A program made the position numbers and the translations under genes. A stretch of DNA of 64,000 nucleotides from UBA6107 sp964459385 (GTDB taxonomy: Bacteria > Chloroflexota > Anaerolineae > Anaerolineales > Anaerolineaceae): the NCBI GenBank assembly GCA_964459385.1, contig CAYWLG010000002.1, positions 248,001 to 312,000 on the forward strand, read 5' to 3'. The stretch's first letter is position 1. Every line of letters begins with the position of its first letter. Positions 8,250 through 15,916 of the stretch are shown in pieces. The notes beneath the pieces were generated by a model that saw only the letters and a program-made list of their open reading frames with translations, did no database searches and had not been told where the DNA came from.

Positions 8250-9056
8250 ATGGGCAAGAAATTCTTTTTGGTCGGGCTGGTTGTGATGCTGCTGCTCAGC
8301 GGCTGCGGCGGCAAAAAGGACAGCACTGCCGGCACAAACGCCGAAGGCAGCAACGATGCCGCCGTCAACGAACCTGCTTCCAGTGGTTCAAAGAACAGTT
8401 CTTCCGAATCGGCGCATCTGAGCGACGCACTGAACAAAGTATTGGGCAGCAGCGATGAACCGGGTGTGTTTGATTCTTATCATATCGAGCTCAATCTCGA
8501 TATCCCAGAGCTAAGCGACGACAACACTGCGGTCGTCAACAGCAAAACCCTCATCTCGGCAGATGTACAGGGCAAGGATGTCCATATCATCCAAACCGAT
8601 CCCGGCGCCAGCGAATCGAAGGAAGGCTTCATCATCGGCGACAAGGAATACAAGATGATAGATGGCCAGCCGCAGGAGATGATGGGCCAGATCGCAATGG
8701 GATGGGCCATGTGGCCTTTGCAGGTGATCATGCCCTATGCTTATTCCGCTTACTTCGCCCAGAAGACCGGCACCGACAGCGTGGACGGCCGTCCCGCCGA
8801 CGTTTACAGCTTCGATTCAGCCAATGCCAGCCAGGCCTCAGACAGCATGATGGATAGCTTCGGTTTTGGCGACATGGCCACCGGCCAAGGCACCGTTTGG
8901 ATCGATCAAGAAACCGGCGCCATGCTCAAACTGGATTTGACCTACACGGACACCATCACCGATTACGATCAAAATGAGATCGGCCCCGGCACCGGTCATA
9001 TCACCCTTGAGATCAGCAAGGTCGGCCAGGTCACGGTGACCTCGCCCGTACAGTAA
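8250..9056 (+). CDS. Lipoprotein of unknown function (LppX/LolA-like fold possible)
   Basis: A 268-residue exported lipoprotein. Residues 1-18 are a signal sequence ending in the lipobox LSGC with Cys19 as lipid anchor. A Ser/Asn/Ala-rich linker follows to about residue 60. The rest looks like a beta-rich domain with a repeated pattern of 'HIELNLDIPEL', 'VWIDQETGAMLKLDLTYTD' and 'GHITLEISKVG', as in LolA/LppX/DUF2092-like lipid-binding folds. AGAAGGAGAAGAC precedes the ATG. It stands alone between the PadR operon and the sec genes. The fold guess is weak; I would call it a hypothetical lipoprotein. Confidence 0.75.
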   Translation: MGKKFFLVGLVVMLLLSGCGGKKDSTAGTNAEGSNDAAVNEPASSGSKNSSSESAHLSDALNKVLGSSDEPGVFDSYHIELNLDIPELSDDNTAVVNSKTLISADVQGKDVHIIQTDPGASESKEGFIIGDKEYKMIDGQPQEMMGQIAMGWAMWPLQVIMPYAYSAYFAQKTGTDSVDGRPADVYSFDSANASQASDSMMDSFGFGDMATGQGTVWIDQETGAMLKLDLTYTDTITDYDQNEIGPGTGHITLEISKVGQVTVTSPVQ

Positions 9057-9083
9057 AGAATTTATCCAGACTCAAAAACGAAA

Positions 9084-9113
9084 AATCCCCTTGAGAATAA
9101 ACTCAAGGGGATT
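9084..9113. terminator. Bidirectional intrinsic terminator
   Basis: Twelve-bp perfect stem (AATCCCCTTGAG with CTCAAGGGGATT), loop AATAAA, A-rich flank on the left and T-rich flank on the right. It ends both the lipoprotein gene (+) and secF (-). Confidence 0.85.
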
Positions 9114-9132
9114 AATTTGTTAATGATCCAGC

Positions 9133-10059
9133 TTAGCTTTCGATCATCTGCTTCCACTCTGAGGGGTGGAACCAGTGGCGCCATTCGCGATTTTCCCAGA
9201 CCACCAGGATCGGAGAAGCGTTGAAGATGGACGAGTAAGTGCCCGAGAACACACCGATGAGCAGAATGGTGACAAAGTGGCGGATGGTGACCCCACCGAA
9301 GAGAGCCATGGCCAGCAAGCACAGCATAACCGTCAACTGGGTGTTGATGGAGCGGGCCAGGGTCTGAATGGTGGAATGATTGACCACTTCGGTGAAGGAA
9401 AGGCGGCGGTAGATCGAGCTGTTCTCACGGATGCGGTCGAACACCACGATGGTATCGTGCACCGAGAAACCGATCACCGTCAGCACCGCCGTAAGGAAGA
9501 GTGCGTCTGCCTCCCAGTGGATGAAATGGCCGATCAAGGCCTCCACACCCACCACCACCAGCACATCATGCAGCATGGCGAAGATGGCCGCGGTGCCGTA
9601 GCGGAAAGCGTGGGGTACGCCGCGGAAGGCAAAGGTGATGTAGAGGATGATGGCGATGGCGGCCATCGCCACGGCCAGCATGGCGCGTTGGGCCACTTCC
9701 TGACCGATCACCGGGCCGACCGAATCAAAACGCTGGATGGTCACTTCGGTGTTGTAGGTGGTGGACATATCCTGCACCAAAGCGTTCTTGGTGGCTTCAT
9801 CCATGTCCTTTGAGCGGATGATAAGGCCGTCAGTGCCCACGGTCTGCACCTGCACGTCTTCAACGCCGGCCTTGTTATACAGCGCGATCACCTGTTCGGT
9901 AGAAGGCACACTACCAGAGGCGAACTGCACTTCCAGCACGGAACCGCCGGTGAAATCGATGGCCAGGGGCAGGCCCCAGATGATGAGGGCAATGATGCCC
10001 GGCACGATCACCAGCAGAGAGATGGCAAAATAAAGATAACGATGCTTGATAATATTCAT
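9133..10059 (-). CDS. secF: Protein translocase subunit SecF
   Basis: A 308-residue inner-membrane protein with six membrane helices. The first helix is followed by GIDFTGGS-like LAIDFTGGSVLEVQF, the SecD/SecF family signature, then a periplasmic P4-type domain to about residue 125. Helices 2-6 carry DTIVVFDRIREN, the conserved segment on helix 5/6 that takes part in proton-coupled pulling. With SecD it forms the proton-motive-force-driven complex that assists SecYEG late in protein export. It starts nine bases after secD with AGGAGGAGACC before the ATG, as in most secDF operons, and shares a bidirectional terminator with the convergent lipoprotein gene. Confidence 0.96.
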   Translation of the reverse strand: MNIIKHRYLYFAISLLVIVPGIIALIIWGLPLAIDFTGGSVLEVQFASGSVPSTEQVIALYNKAGVEDVQVQTVGTDGLIIRSKDMDEATKNALVQDMSTTYNTEVTIQRFDSVGPVIGQEVAQRAMLAVAMAAIAIILYITFAFRGVPHAFRYGTAAIFAMLHDVLVVVGVEALIGHFIHWEADALFLTAVLTVIGFSVHDTIVVFDRIRENSSIYRRLSFTEVVNHSTIQTLARSINTQLTVMLCLLAMALFGGVTIRHFVTILLIGVFSGTYSSIFNASPILVVWENREWRHWFHPSEWKQMIES

Positions 10060-10068
10060 GGTCTCCTC

Positions 10069-11505
10069 CTACTTGGCAAACCAGCGCGGATGTTCTGCGG
10101 CTTTCAGGTTATCCAGCACCAGGTGCAGGAAGGTTCGGGTGGCAATAATAGCGGTGAAAAGACTGACCAGAACACCGATTGCGAGTGTCACGGAGAAGCC
10201 CATCACGATGGTGGCACCAAACTGGCTGCCAAAGATAAAGAGGATCAAACAAGTGATCAAAGTAGAGATGTTGGAATCGCGGATGGAAGGCCAGGCGCGG
10301 GTCCAACCCAGGTCAATTGCCTGACGGATCGTGCGACCGGAACGCATCTCTTCTTTCATACGCTCAAAGATCAAAATGTTGGCATCCACTGCCACGCCTA
10401 TACTCAAGATGAAACCGGCGATACCGGCCAGGGTGAGGGTAACGGGAATGACTTTGAAGAGGGCGAAACTGGTCATGGTGTACATTATCAGCGCCAGGTC
10501 AGCGATCACACCGGGCAAGCGATAGAAGTAGATCATCAAGATCATCACCATGGCGAGGCCAATGATACCGGCCAGAACGGATTTGCTGATGGATTCTTCA
10601 CCCAGGGTGGCGCCAACGGCCTCGGTCTCGACCACTTTCAGGGGAACCGGCAACGCACCATAGCGCAACTGCACGGCCAGGGTGTTGGCGGTCTCGGTGG
10701 TGAAGCTGCCCGAGATCTGTCCCTGACCATCGGTGATGGCCGAGTGGATCACAGGGGATTCGATGACCACATTATCGAGGACGATCGAAAGATATTCATT
10801 TACATGTTTTGAGGTAAAGTCACCGAATGCTTTTGCTTCGGCATCGTTCAAAACAAAGTTGATCGCAACTGTTCCTAAAGTATCCACGCCCACGTTGACC
10901 GATTTCAAGCCGGCGCCGGTGATAATGGCGGTGTAGGTTTTTACATCGGTGGCGGCGCCCGTTGCATCGGTGGCAGCGGGGGTTGCCTCGGCTGTCGGGG
11001 TGGCTTCTACTGTCGGGGTTTCAGTGGCAGCCTGTGTAGTCTCAGGGGTAGAGGTGCCATTGGCTGCTGCATTCACTGCTGAATAATCGACGTTCACTTT
11101 CGTGCCGGGAGCCAGATATTCGGTTCCTGCGGCTACAAAAGCCAACTGGCCCACTTTCTTCAATGACTCAACCACCTGACCCGTATCGGTCAGCCCCGGG
11201 AACTCACCAACGATGCGGTTGTTGCCCGAAGTCTGGAAGGTCACTTCGCTCACGCCCAAGGCGTTGGAGCGGCTGAGCAAAATCTGTTTCGCAGTGTCAA
11301 GCTGGTCTTGTGTGATGGTGGAACCATCGGGCATGTCGACTTGCAAAAGCACGCGCATCCCACCACGCAGATCCAGGCCAAGCTGTGTTTCCATTGTGCG
11401 GTTGAAGTTGCCGATGTGAATTCCAGGGTTGTTAGGCAAAACTGCCCAGATCACCAGAGCCCACACCACCAGCACCAAGATCAAAAGCCGGTAGTTTTTA
11501 TTCAT
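10069..11505 (-). CDS. secD: Protein translocase subunit SecD
   Basis: A 478-residue protein: helix 1, a large periplasmic P1 domain, then five C-terminal helices. LGLDLRGGMRVLLQV is the family signature, and AVDANILIFERMKEEM carries the conserved Asp of the proton path. It pairs with SecF to drive late stages of export. An Ala/Thr/Pro/Glu-rich stretch at about residues 146-188, within the periplasmic domain, is an insertion relative to typical SecD; it looks like the low-complexity linkers of lipoproteins in this window. GAAGGGAA precedes the ATG. The operon runs from a promoter at 11551-11580 through secF. Confidence 0.96.
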   Translation of the reverse strand: MNKNYRLLILVLVVWALVIWAVLPNNPGIHIGNFNRTMETQLGLDLRGGMRVLLQVDMPDGSTITQDQLDTAKQILLSRSNALGVSEVTFQTSGNNRIVGEFPGLTDTGQVVESLKKVGQLAFVAAGTEYLAPGTKVNVDYSAVNAAANGTSTPETTQAATETPTVEATPTAEATPAATDATGAATDVKTYTAIITGAGLKSVNVGVDTLGTVAINFVLNDAEAKAFGDFTSKHVNEYLSIVLDNVVIESPVIHSAITDGQGQISGSFTTETANTLAVQLRYGALPVPLKVVETEAVGATLGEESISKSVLAGIIGLAMVMILMIYFYRLPGVIADLALIMYTMTSFALFKVIPVTLTLAGIAGFILSIGVAVDANILIFERMKEEMRSGRTIRQAIDLGWTRAWPSIRDSNISTLITCLILFIFGSQFGATIVMGFSVTLAIGVLVSLFTAIIATRTFLHLVLDNLKAAEHPRWFAK

Positions 11506-11550
11506 TCTGAAAATTCCCTTCAGTGTATGAAAAGTGCATAAGACGCGAGA

Positions 11551-11580
11551 ATTTTACCCCAGAATGCCGACTTTTGTCAG
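11551..11580 (-). promoter_or_regulatory. Promoter for secD-secF
   Basis: On the minus strand, CTGACA (11575-11580) and TAAAAT (11551-11556) are separated by 18 bp. It points into secD and leaves a leader of about 40 bases. Confidence 0.55.
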
Positions 11581-11645
11581 GGTCAAAACAAAAAATCGGC
11601 TTCTGAGGTTATTATAATGAAATAAACACCCTTCTACAGGCATTT

Positions 11646-14282
11646 TTATTCCTGTGCGGCGTATTTGCGGTTGAACCAGGTCTTCACCACCTGGGTCAGC
11701 ACGGCATAGACCAACAGAATACCCGGCAGAATGGCCCAGTAAAGCAGCGGTAGCGGGGTCAGCCCCAGGGTGTTCGCCAGCGGCGAGTAGGGCAAAAAGG
11801 CACCGAAGAGCACGATTCCCAGTGAGGTCAGCAAAAGCGGCAGGCTGGCCCGGCTCTGGATGAAAGGGATCTTGTTGGTACGGATCACGTGAATGATCAG
11901 CGTCTGCGTGAACAGGCTTTCGATGAACCAGCCCGTATGGAACAGGGTCGGGTTCGTCCAACTGTTGAAGACGTAGATCATCACAAAGAAGGTGGCGTAA
12001 TCAAAGATCGAGCTGATCGGCCCTATGAAGAGGATGAACTTGCGCAGCTCGCCAATGGCCCATTTGCGCGGCTTCTCGATCCATTCGCTGTCCACCGTGT
12101 CGCTGGGGATGGCGATCTGCGAGAAATCGTAGAGCAAATTGTTGATCAAGATCTGAATCGGCAGCATGGGCACAAAGGGCAGCAAAATGCTGGCGCCCAG
12201 CATGCTGAACATGTTGCCAAAGCTCGATGATGCCGCCATCTTGATGTACTTGATGATGTTGCCAAAGACACGGCGACCCTCGATCACACCCTCTTCGAGC
12301 ACCAGCAGGCTGTTCTCAAGCAGGATGATCTCAGACGATTCCTTGGCGATATCCACGGCGGAATTCACCGAGATGCCCACATCGGCCGAACGCAGCGCCG
12401 GGGCATCGTTGATGCCATCGCCCATAAAGCCCACCACATGCCCGGCGCGTTTGAGCGCCAGGATGATGCGTTCCTTATGGTCGGGCGAGAGCCTGGCAAA
12501 GATGTTCACCTGCTCTGCCTCGCGGCTGAGCTGCTCATCGCTGAGCGCGTCGATCTCCGGCCCCAGCAGAATGTGCTCCGTGGGCAGCCCTACCTGTTTG
12601 CAGATCGATTCAGAGACCAAGTCATTGTCGCCGGTCAGGATCTTCACCTCCACCTTGTAGTGATGCAGTTGCGCAATCGCCGCGGCAGCCGACTCTTTTG
12701 GCGGGTCAAGAAAGGCTAGAAAGCCCTTCAGGGTCATGTTCGATTCGTCTTCCACCGTATAGCCGTCTTTGCATTCGGCCTCGCTCAATACTTTATAGGC
12801 CAGCCCGATCACGCGGTAGCCTTCGCGATTGAGCGCCTCGATCATCTGCTGGCGCTTCTGATCGTATTTTCCCACACGCGGCAGTACCTCGCCCTTCACT
12901 TCCACCAGGCTGCACACAGACAGGGTCTCTTCGACCGCGCCCTTGGTGATGAGCAGATGCTCCCCGGTTGGGGTCTGCACGATCACCGACATGCGCTTGC
13001 GGTGGAAGTCGAACGGCACCTCATCCACCTTGGTAAAACCGGCCACTTTCTCCTGGCGGCCGCGCATGGTGGCGTGGTCGAGAATGGCCACATCGGTCAG
13101 GTTGCGCAGGCCGGTTTGGTGAAAACTGTTCAGGTAGGCCAGATCGAGGATCTCGTCGTTCTCGTTACCCGAAACATCCATGTGTTTCTCGAGCACGATC
13201 TTGCCCTCGGTGAGGGTGCCGGTTTTATCGGTGCAGAGCACGTCCATGGCGCCAAAGTTCTGAATGGCGTTGAGCCGCTTCACCACCACTTTTTTAGAGG
13301 CCATCGAGAGGGCGCCCTTCGAGAGGTTGACGGTCACGATCATGGGCAGCATTTCGGGGGTCAGCCCCACCGCCACGGCCAGTGCAAAGAGCAGTGCTTC
13401 GACCCAATTGTGTTTGCCGATGCCGTTGATCAGAAATACCAACGGCACCAGCACGCCCATCAGGCTGATCATCAGCCAGGTGAACTGGTTGATGCCGATA
13501 TCAAAGCTGGTCGGCGGGCGCTCGTTGGTCATGCGGGTGGCCAGGCTGCCAAAGTAGGTGCCTGCCCCGCTGGCCAGCACCACGGCCCGCCCGGAGCCGC
13601 TTTCAACGTTCGTGCCCAAAAAACACAGGTTGGTCCTCTCGAGCGGAGATTGATCGCTGGCCGCATTGGCGCCTGCCATCTTCTCCACCGGGTAGGATTC
13701 GCCTGTGAGCACCGCCTGGTTGATGAAGAGGTCTTTGGCACTGAGAATGCGCACGTCGGCGGGCACCATGTCACCGGCAGAAAGCTGCACGATGTCGCCG
13801 GGCACGATCTCTTCAAGGGTCACCTCTTGCAGGGTGCCGTCACGCATCACCGTGGCTGTGGTGCTTACCATCGCTTGCAGTTTTTCGGCTGCCTGATCGG
13901 CACGGCTCTCCTGCACAAAGCGCAGCACAATGCCGATCAACACCATCGCCCCAATGACGGTGGCTGCACGCAGATCGCCGGTGAAGTAAGACACGATCCC
14001 CAGCACGACCAGCAAGATCACCAGCGGATTGCGCACGTTCTCCCACAGGCGCTTGAGAAAAGTGATGTGTTGTTCAGTGACAATATGGTTGTAGCCGAAC
14101 ACCTCACGCAGGTCTTGCACTTCCTGCGCGTTCAGACCGTTCAAACGGGTCTTATACTCGTTGAACAATTCAGTTTCATTCAGTTGGGCGGCGCGGTTCA
14201 GGCGGGCAAAAACCTGCTCGTGAACCAGCTTGTTTTTCTGACCCGGTCGAGTCGGGAGGATTGAGAAATCGCGGAATGCCAT
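11646..14282 (-). CDS. mgtA: Magnesium-translocating P-type ATPase MgtA
   Basis: An 878-residue P3B-type ATPase. DKTGTLTEG holds the phosphorylated Asp352; TGES is in the actuator domain (VLTGESYPVEK), and GDGINDAPALR is the hinge motif. About ten membrane helices are present, and helix M4 carries GLTPEMLPMIV, typical of MgtA/MgtB rather than Ca2+ or H+ pumps. The expected role is Mg2+ influx when magnesium is scarce. The ATG at 14282 is chosen over the in-frame ATG five codons upstream, because AAGGAG lies six bases before 14282. Expression should be controlled by the leader at 14348-14757: an M-box riboswitch with a terminator, then a leader ORF. No terminator is obvious after the stop. Confidence 0.96.
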   Translation of the reverse strand: MAFRDFSILPTRPGQKNKLVHEQVFARLNRAAQLNETELFNEYKTRLNGLNAQEVQDLREVFGYNHIVTEQHITFLKRLWENVRNPLVILLVVLGIVSYFTGDLRAATVIGAMVLIGIVLRFVQESRADQAAEKLQAMVSTTATVMRDGTLQEVTLEEIVPGDIVQLSAGDMVPADVRILSAKDLFINQAVLTGESYPVEKMAGANAASDQSPLERTNLCFLGTNVESGSGRAVVLASGAGTYFGSLATRMTNERPPTSFDIGINQFTWLMISLMGVLVPLVFLINGIGKHNWVEALLFALAVAVGLTPEMLPMIVTVNLSKGALSMASKKVVVKRLNAIQNFGAMDVLCTDKTGTLTEGKIVLEKHMDVSGNENDEILDLAYLNSFHQTGLRNLTDVAILDHATMRGRQEKVAGFTKVDEVPFDFHRKRMSVIVQTPTGEHLLITKGAVEETLSVCSLVEVKGEVLPRVGKYDQKRQQMIEALNREGYRVIGLAYKVLSEAECKDGYTVEDESNMTLKGFLAFLDPPKESAAAAIAQLHHYKVEVKILTGDNDLVSESICKQVGLPTEHILLGPEIDALSDEQLSREAEQVNIFARLSPDHKERIILALKRAGHVVGFMGDGINDAPALRSADVGISVNSAVDIAKESSEIILLENSLLVLEEGVIEGRRVFGNIIKYIKMAASSSFGNMFSMLGASILLPFVPMLPIQILINNLLYDFSQIAIPSDTVDSEWIEKPRKWAIGELRKFILFIGPISSIFDYATFFVMIYVFNSWTNPTLFHTGWFIESLFTQTLIIHVIRTNKIPFIQSRASLPLLLTSLGIVLFGAFLPYSPLANTLGLTPLPLLYWAILPGILLVYAVLTQVVKTWFNRKYAAQE

Positions 14283-14347
14283 GTGCTTCTCCTTCATATT
14301 GTCCGACTCACCCTTTCTCTCAGAAAGAGGATCTCATGATAGAGGGA

Positions 14348-14485
14348 TCAACATCTGAAGAAGAACCCCCTCTTAGAGCTTCTCGCTAAAGAGGTGAAGG
14401 GTAAGTCTATTGTGCTTGTAAATCGTCGAACTGCCGCTAAGTGCGGGCCATCTACATTACTTCCGACAGGTTCATCATTTGTCAT
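14348..14485 (-). CDS. Candidate mgtA leader ORF (45 codons)
   Basis: A short frame between the riboswitch terminator and mgtA. ATG at 14485 is preceded by AAGGAGGTGAAGGGA, one of the strongest ribosome sites in the window. The peptide starts MTNDEPVGSNVDGPHLAAVR and ends FFFRC, then TGA. The acidic/proline-bearing N terminus followed by Arg-Arg recalls the MgtL peptide of enterobacteria (also D/E/P-rich then R-rich), where low Mg2+ destabilises the translating ribosome; that likeness is an inference. The ribosome site can pair over 14 bp with codons 29-33 of the same ORF, and a competing hairpin (arms CCTCTT/AAGAGG) overlaps that segment, so translation could switch leader structure. It might instead be non-coding leader RNA. 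Confidence 0.55.
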   Translation of the reverse strand: MTNDEPVGSNVDGPHLAAVRRFTSTIDLPFTSLARSSKRGFFFRC

Positions 14486-14500
14486 TCCCTTCACCTCCTT
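14388..14500 (-). promoter_or_regulatory. Mutually exclusive stems in the mgtA leader (SD sequestration)
   Basis: The ribosome site of the leader ORF, AAGGAGGTGAAGGG (14500 to 14487 on the minus strand), pairs with CCCTTCACCTCTTT (14401 to 14388) over 14 positions with a single G-U. The second strand overlaps the left arm of another hairpin, CCTCTT...AAGAGG with inner AGC/GCT. Only one can form. A ribosome on the leader ORF would melt the first stem. Confidence 0.6.
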
Positions 14501-14511
14501 TCCTTTTTAGC

Positions 14512-14549
14512 CTTGTAAAACAAAACTCCCCGGTCGCTCAACCGGGGAG
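14512..14549 (-). terminator. Riboswitch-controlled intrinsic terminator of the mgtA leader
   Basis: Nine-bp stem (CTCCCCGGT with ACCGGGGAG), six-base loop, then TTTTGTTTT on the minus strand. Its 5' part GGTTGAGC (14543 to 14536) is complementary over 8 bp to GCTCAACC (14598 to 14591) in the 3' strand of the M-box. Pairing of those two would be the antiterminator. Confidence 0.85.
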
Positions 14550-14577
14550 AAGAATAGCAACAACACATACAGTCATT

Positions 14578-14757
14578 GCGTTCCCACTCTGGTTGAGCTT
14601 TGGCACTGCACCGCTTAGGGATCGTTGCTCCCAGCCATTTTGGATCAAACCTTAAGCCGGCCTGACCTGGTCTACCCTTTGGCGTCTTTAGACGTTTCAG
14701 GGCAATGGCCTGTTTCGATACAGACGCCTCACCTAACGAGGGTCTCAATTGCAGACA
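14578..14757 (-). ncRNA. M-box (ykoK) magnesium riboswitch
   Basis: Read on the minus strand, the region contains the conserved M-box blocks in order: GTTAGGTGAGGC near the 5' end, a CGTCTAAAGACGCCAA-type segment flanked by GCCC and GGGT arms, and GCAGTGCCAAAGCTC near the 3' end. These match the ykoK/M-box class that binds several Mg2+ ions. It lies directly upstream of an intrinsic terminator and an mgtA gene, which is the classic target. When Mg2+ is high the folded aptamer sequesters GCTCAACC and lets the terminator form; when Mg2+ is low GCTCAACC pairs with GGTTGAGC in the terminator, and transcription continues. The switching model follows the known B. subtilis case. Confidence 0.92.
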
Positions 14758-14759
14758 GT

Positions 14760-14788
14760 ATTATAGGCCGGAAAATCCCTGAAGGCAA
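14760..14788 (-). promoter_or_regulatory. Promoter of the mgtA leader
   Basis: On the minus strand, TTGCCT (14788 to 14783), a 17-bp spacer and a perfect TATAAT (14765 to 14760). Transcription would start near 14753, at the 5' edge of the M-box, giving a leader of about 470 bases. Confidence 0.75.
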
Positions 14789-14891
14789 TAGATTTTTGTG
14801 AACTCTTAGATGATTTTCACAATAAGGGCTCTCTGCTTTGATCAAAGTGAACAGGAATAAGGGTTCGGCGGCTACAACTTGCCTGCCCACT

Positions 14892-14921
14892 TGCTGGATA
14901 ATTTTTATAGGATGTAGAATC
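14892..14921 (+). promoter_or_regulatory. Possible promoter of the AAA ATPase gene
   Basis: TTGCTG (14892-14897), 18-bp spacer and TAGAAT (14916-14921) with an upstream TG. It lies 31 bases before the GTG start. Moderate match only. Confidence 0.4.
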
Positions 14922-14952
14922 AAGTAACTAGTAATATTGTTGGAGGCGGATT

Positions 14953-15705
14953 GTGAGTGTCAAAAATACTCTCTCTGAAAGACCCTATCTGATCGACATT
15001 ACCCTGCTTCGTGACAAGGTTCCTTCCTGGCAGGATTACCCGTTTTCGTTACCGGTCGTGCGCTCCCTCGAAACGCTCAAGTTCCACCCCGATGTCACTT
15101 TTTTCATTGGCGAGAATGGCATGGGAAAATCCACCCTGCTTGAGGCCATCGCCCAACTGGCGCAGTTTAACCCGGAGGGCGGCAGCAAAAATATGCGCTT
15201 CTCTACCCGCGCCACGCAATCCAACCTGGCAGATTACCTGAGATCGGGCAAAAGCTTCAAAGCCGCCAGGGATGGTTTTTTCTTGCGGGCGGAATCTTTC
15301 TATAACGTGGCCTCTTACATAGATGATGTAGATTACGCGGGTGCCTATGGTGGCAAGTCACTGCACGAGCAATCGCACGGGGAATCTTTTTTATCACTGT
15401 TGAGCAACAGGTTCCACGGCAACGGGTTGTACTTGCTGGATGAACCGGAGGCGGCTCTTTCCCCCTCACGTCAGTTGGCGGTTATCTCACTGATCCATCA
15501 TCTGGTGAAATTAAACTCACAGTTCATTATCGCCACACATTCCCCCATCATTATGGCCTATCCCAACGCCAAAATTTTGCTCTTTTCCGAAGCGGGCCTC
15601 CATGAAGTTCGTTATGAAGAAACGGAACATTACCAGGTTAGCCGCGATTTTTTCGAGCATCGCGAGCAGATGCTCAACATCCTGCTTGAAGATAACCCGA
15701 ACTAG
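14953..15705 (+). CDS. AAA/ABC-type ATPase (predicted ATPase, COG3910-like)
   Basis: A 250-residue soluble ATPase. Walker A is GENGMGKST, a signature-like EQSHGESFLSLL follows, and Walker B is LYLLDEPEAALSP; the switch His is in ATHSPIIMAYP. This set is typical of small stand-alone SMC/ABC-like ATPases that are not tied to a transporter. No membrane partner or nuclease lies next to it. The start is GTG at 14953 with TTGGAGGCG upstream. It stands alone, divergent from the mgtA leader, and precedes the ABC-F gene. The cellular role is unknown. Confidence 0.82.
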   Translation: MSVKNTLSERPYLIDITLLRDKVPSWQDYPFSLPVVRSLETLKFHPDVTFFIGENGMGKSTLLEAIAQLAQFNPEGGSKNMRFSTRATQSNLADYLRSGKSFKAARDGFFLRAESFYNVASYIDDVDYAGAYGGKSLHEQSHGESFLSLLSNRFHGNGLYLLDEPEAALSPSRQLAVISLIHHLVKLNSQFIIATHSPIIMAYPNAKILLFSEAGLHEVRYEETEHYQVSRDFFEHREQMLNILLEDNPN

Positions 15706-15741
15706 ACCGGCTGGTCGTTTGAGAGTCTTCCTGCGTTTTCA

Positions 15742-15750
15742 TGATACAAT
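15742..15750 (+). promoter_or_regulatory. Extended -10 promoter upstream of the ABC-F leader ORF
   Basis: TG-A-TACAAT forms an extended -10. Transcription would start near 15757, about 25 bases before the leader ORF at 15782 and 160 bases before the ABC-F start. Confidence 0.55.
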
Positions 15751-15781
15751 AACCCCGTCCGATTGTTCAGGAGTTCACTTA

Positions 15782-15802
15782 ATGACCGACAGTAACCTCT
15801 AA
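15782..15802 (+). CDS. Six-codon upstream ORF (leader peptide MTDSNL) of the ABC-F gene
   Basis: ATG ACC GAC AGT AAC CTC TAA, preceded by CAGGAG eight bases upstream. Bases AGTAACCTC (15791-15799) inside it are complementary over nine bp to GAGGTTACT (15905-15913), which includes the ribosome site of the ABC-F gene. Ribosome occupancy of the ORF would free that site. Short leader ORFs of this kind control many antibiotic-resistance ABC-F genes. The ORF is very short and its expression is inferred only. Confidence 0.5.
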   Translation: MTDSNL

Positions 15803-15865
15803 ATTTCCGTTTTTTTGGGTAGACCATCCGCTTTTGCCTTGATTTAATTTAATCAACCACTGCTG

Positions 15866-15894
15866 CCGAGGGCCTTGCCCTCGGTTTTTGTTTG
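15866..15894 (+). terminator. Intrinsic terminator in the ABC-F leader (attenuator)
   Basis: Eight-bp stem CCGAGGGC/GCCCTCGG with loop CTT followed by TTTTTGTTTG. It lies after the leader ORF and 23 bases before the ABC-F ATG, inside the transcription unit, so it must be read through or conditionally prevented. No complete antiterminator was identified by eye. Confidence 0.8.
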
Positions 15895-15916
15895 TACTGG
15901 AAATGAGGTTACTTTT

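Noticed and set aside
10042..10812. 256-codon plus-strand frame opposite secD
   Set aside because: Antisense shadow of secD with biased composition; secD motifs are intact on the other strand.
12957..14264. 435-codon plus-strand frame opposite mgtA, rich in His and Gly
   Set aside because: It is the antisense of a strongly conserved P-type ATPase; its composition is that of an antisense shadow and it has no ribosome site.
14491..14748. 85-codon frame on the minus strand upstream of mgtA
   Set aside because: It runs through the M-box and its terminator; the sequence conservation there is that of structured RNA, and there is no ribosome site.
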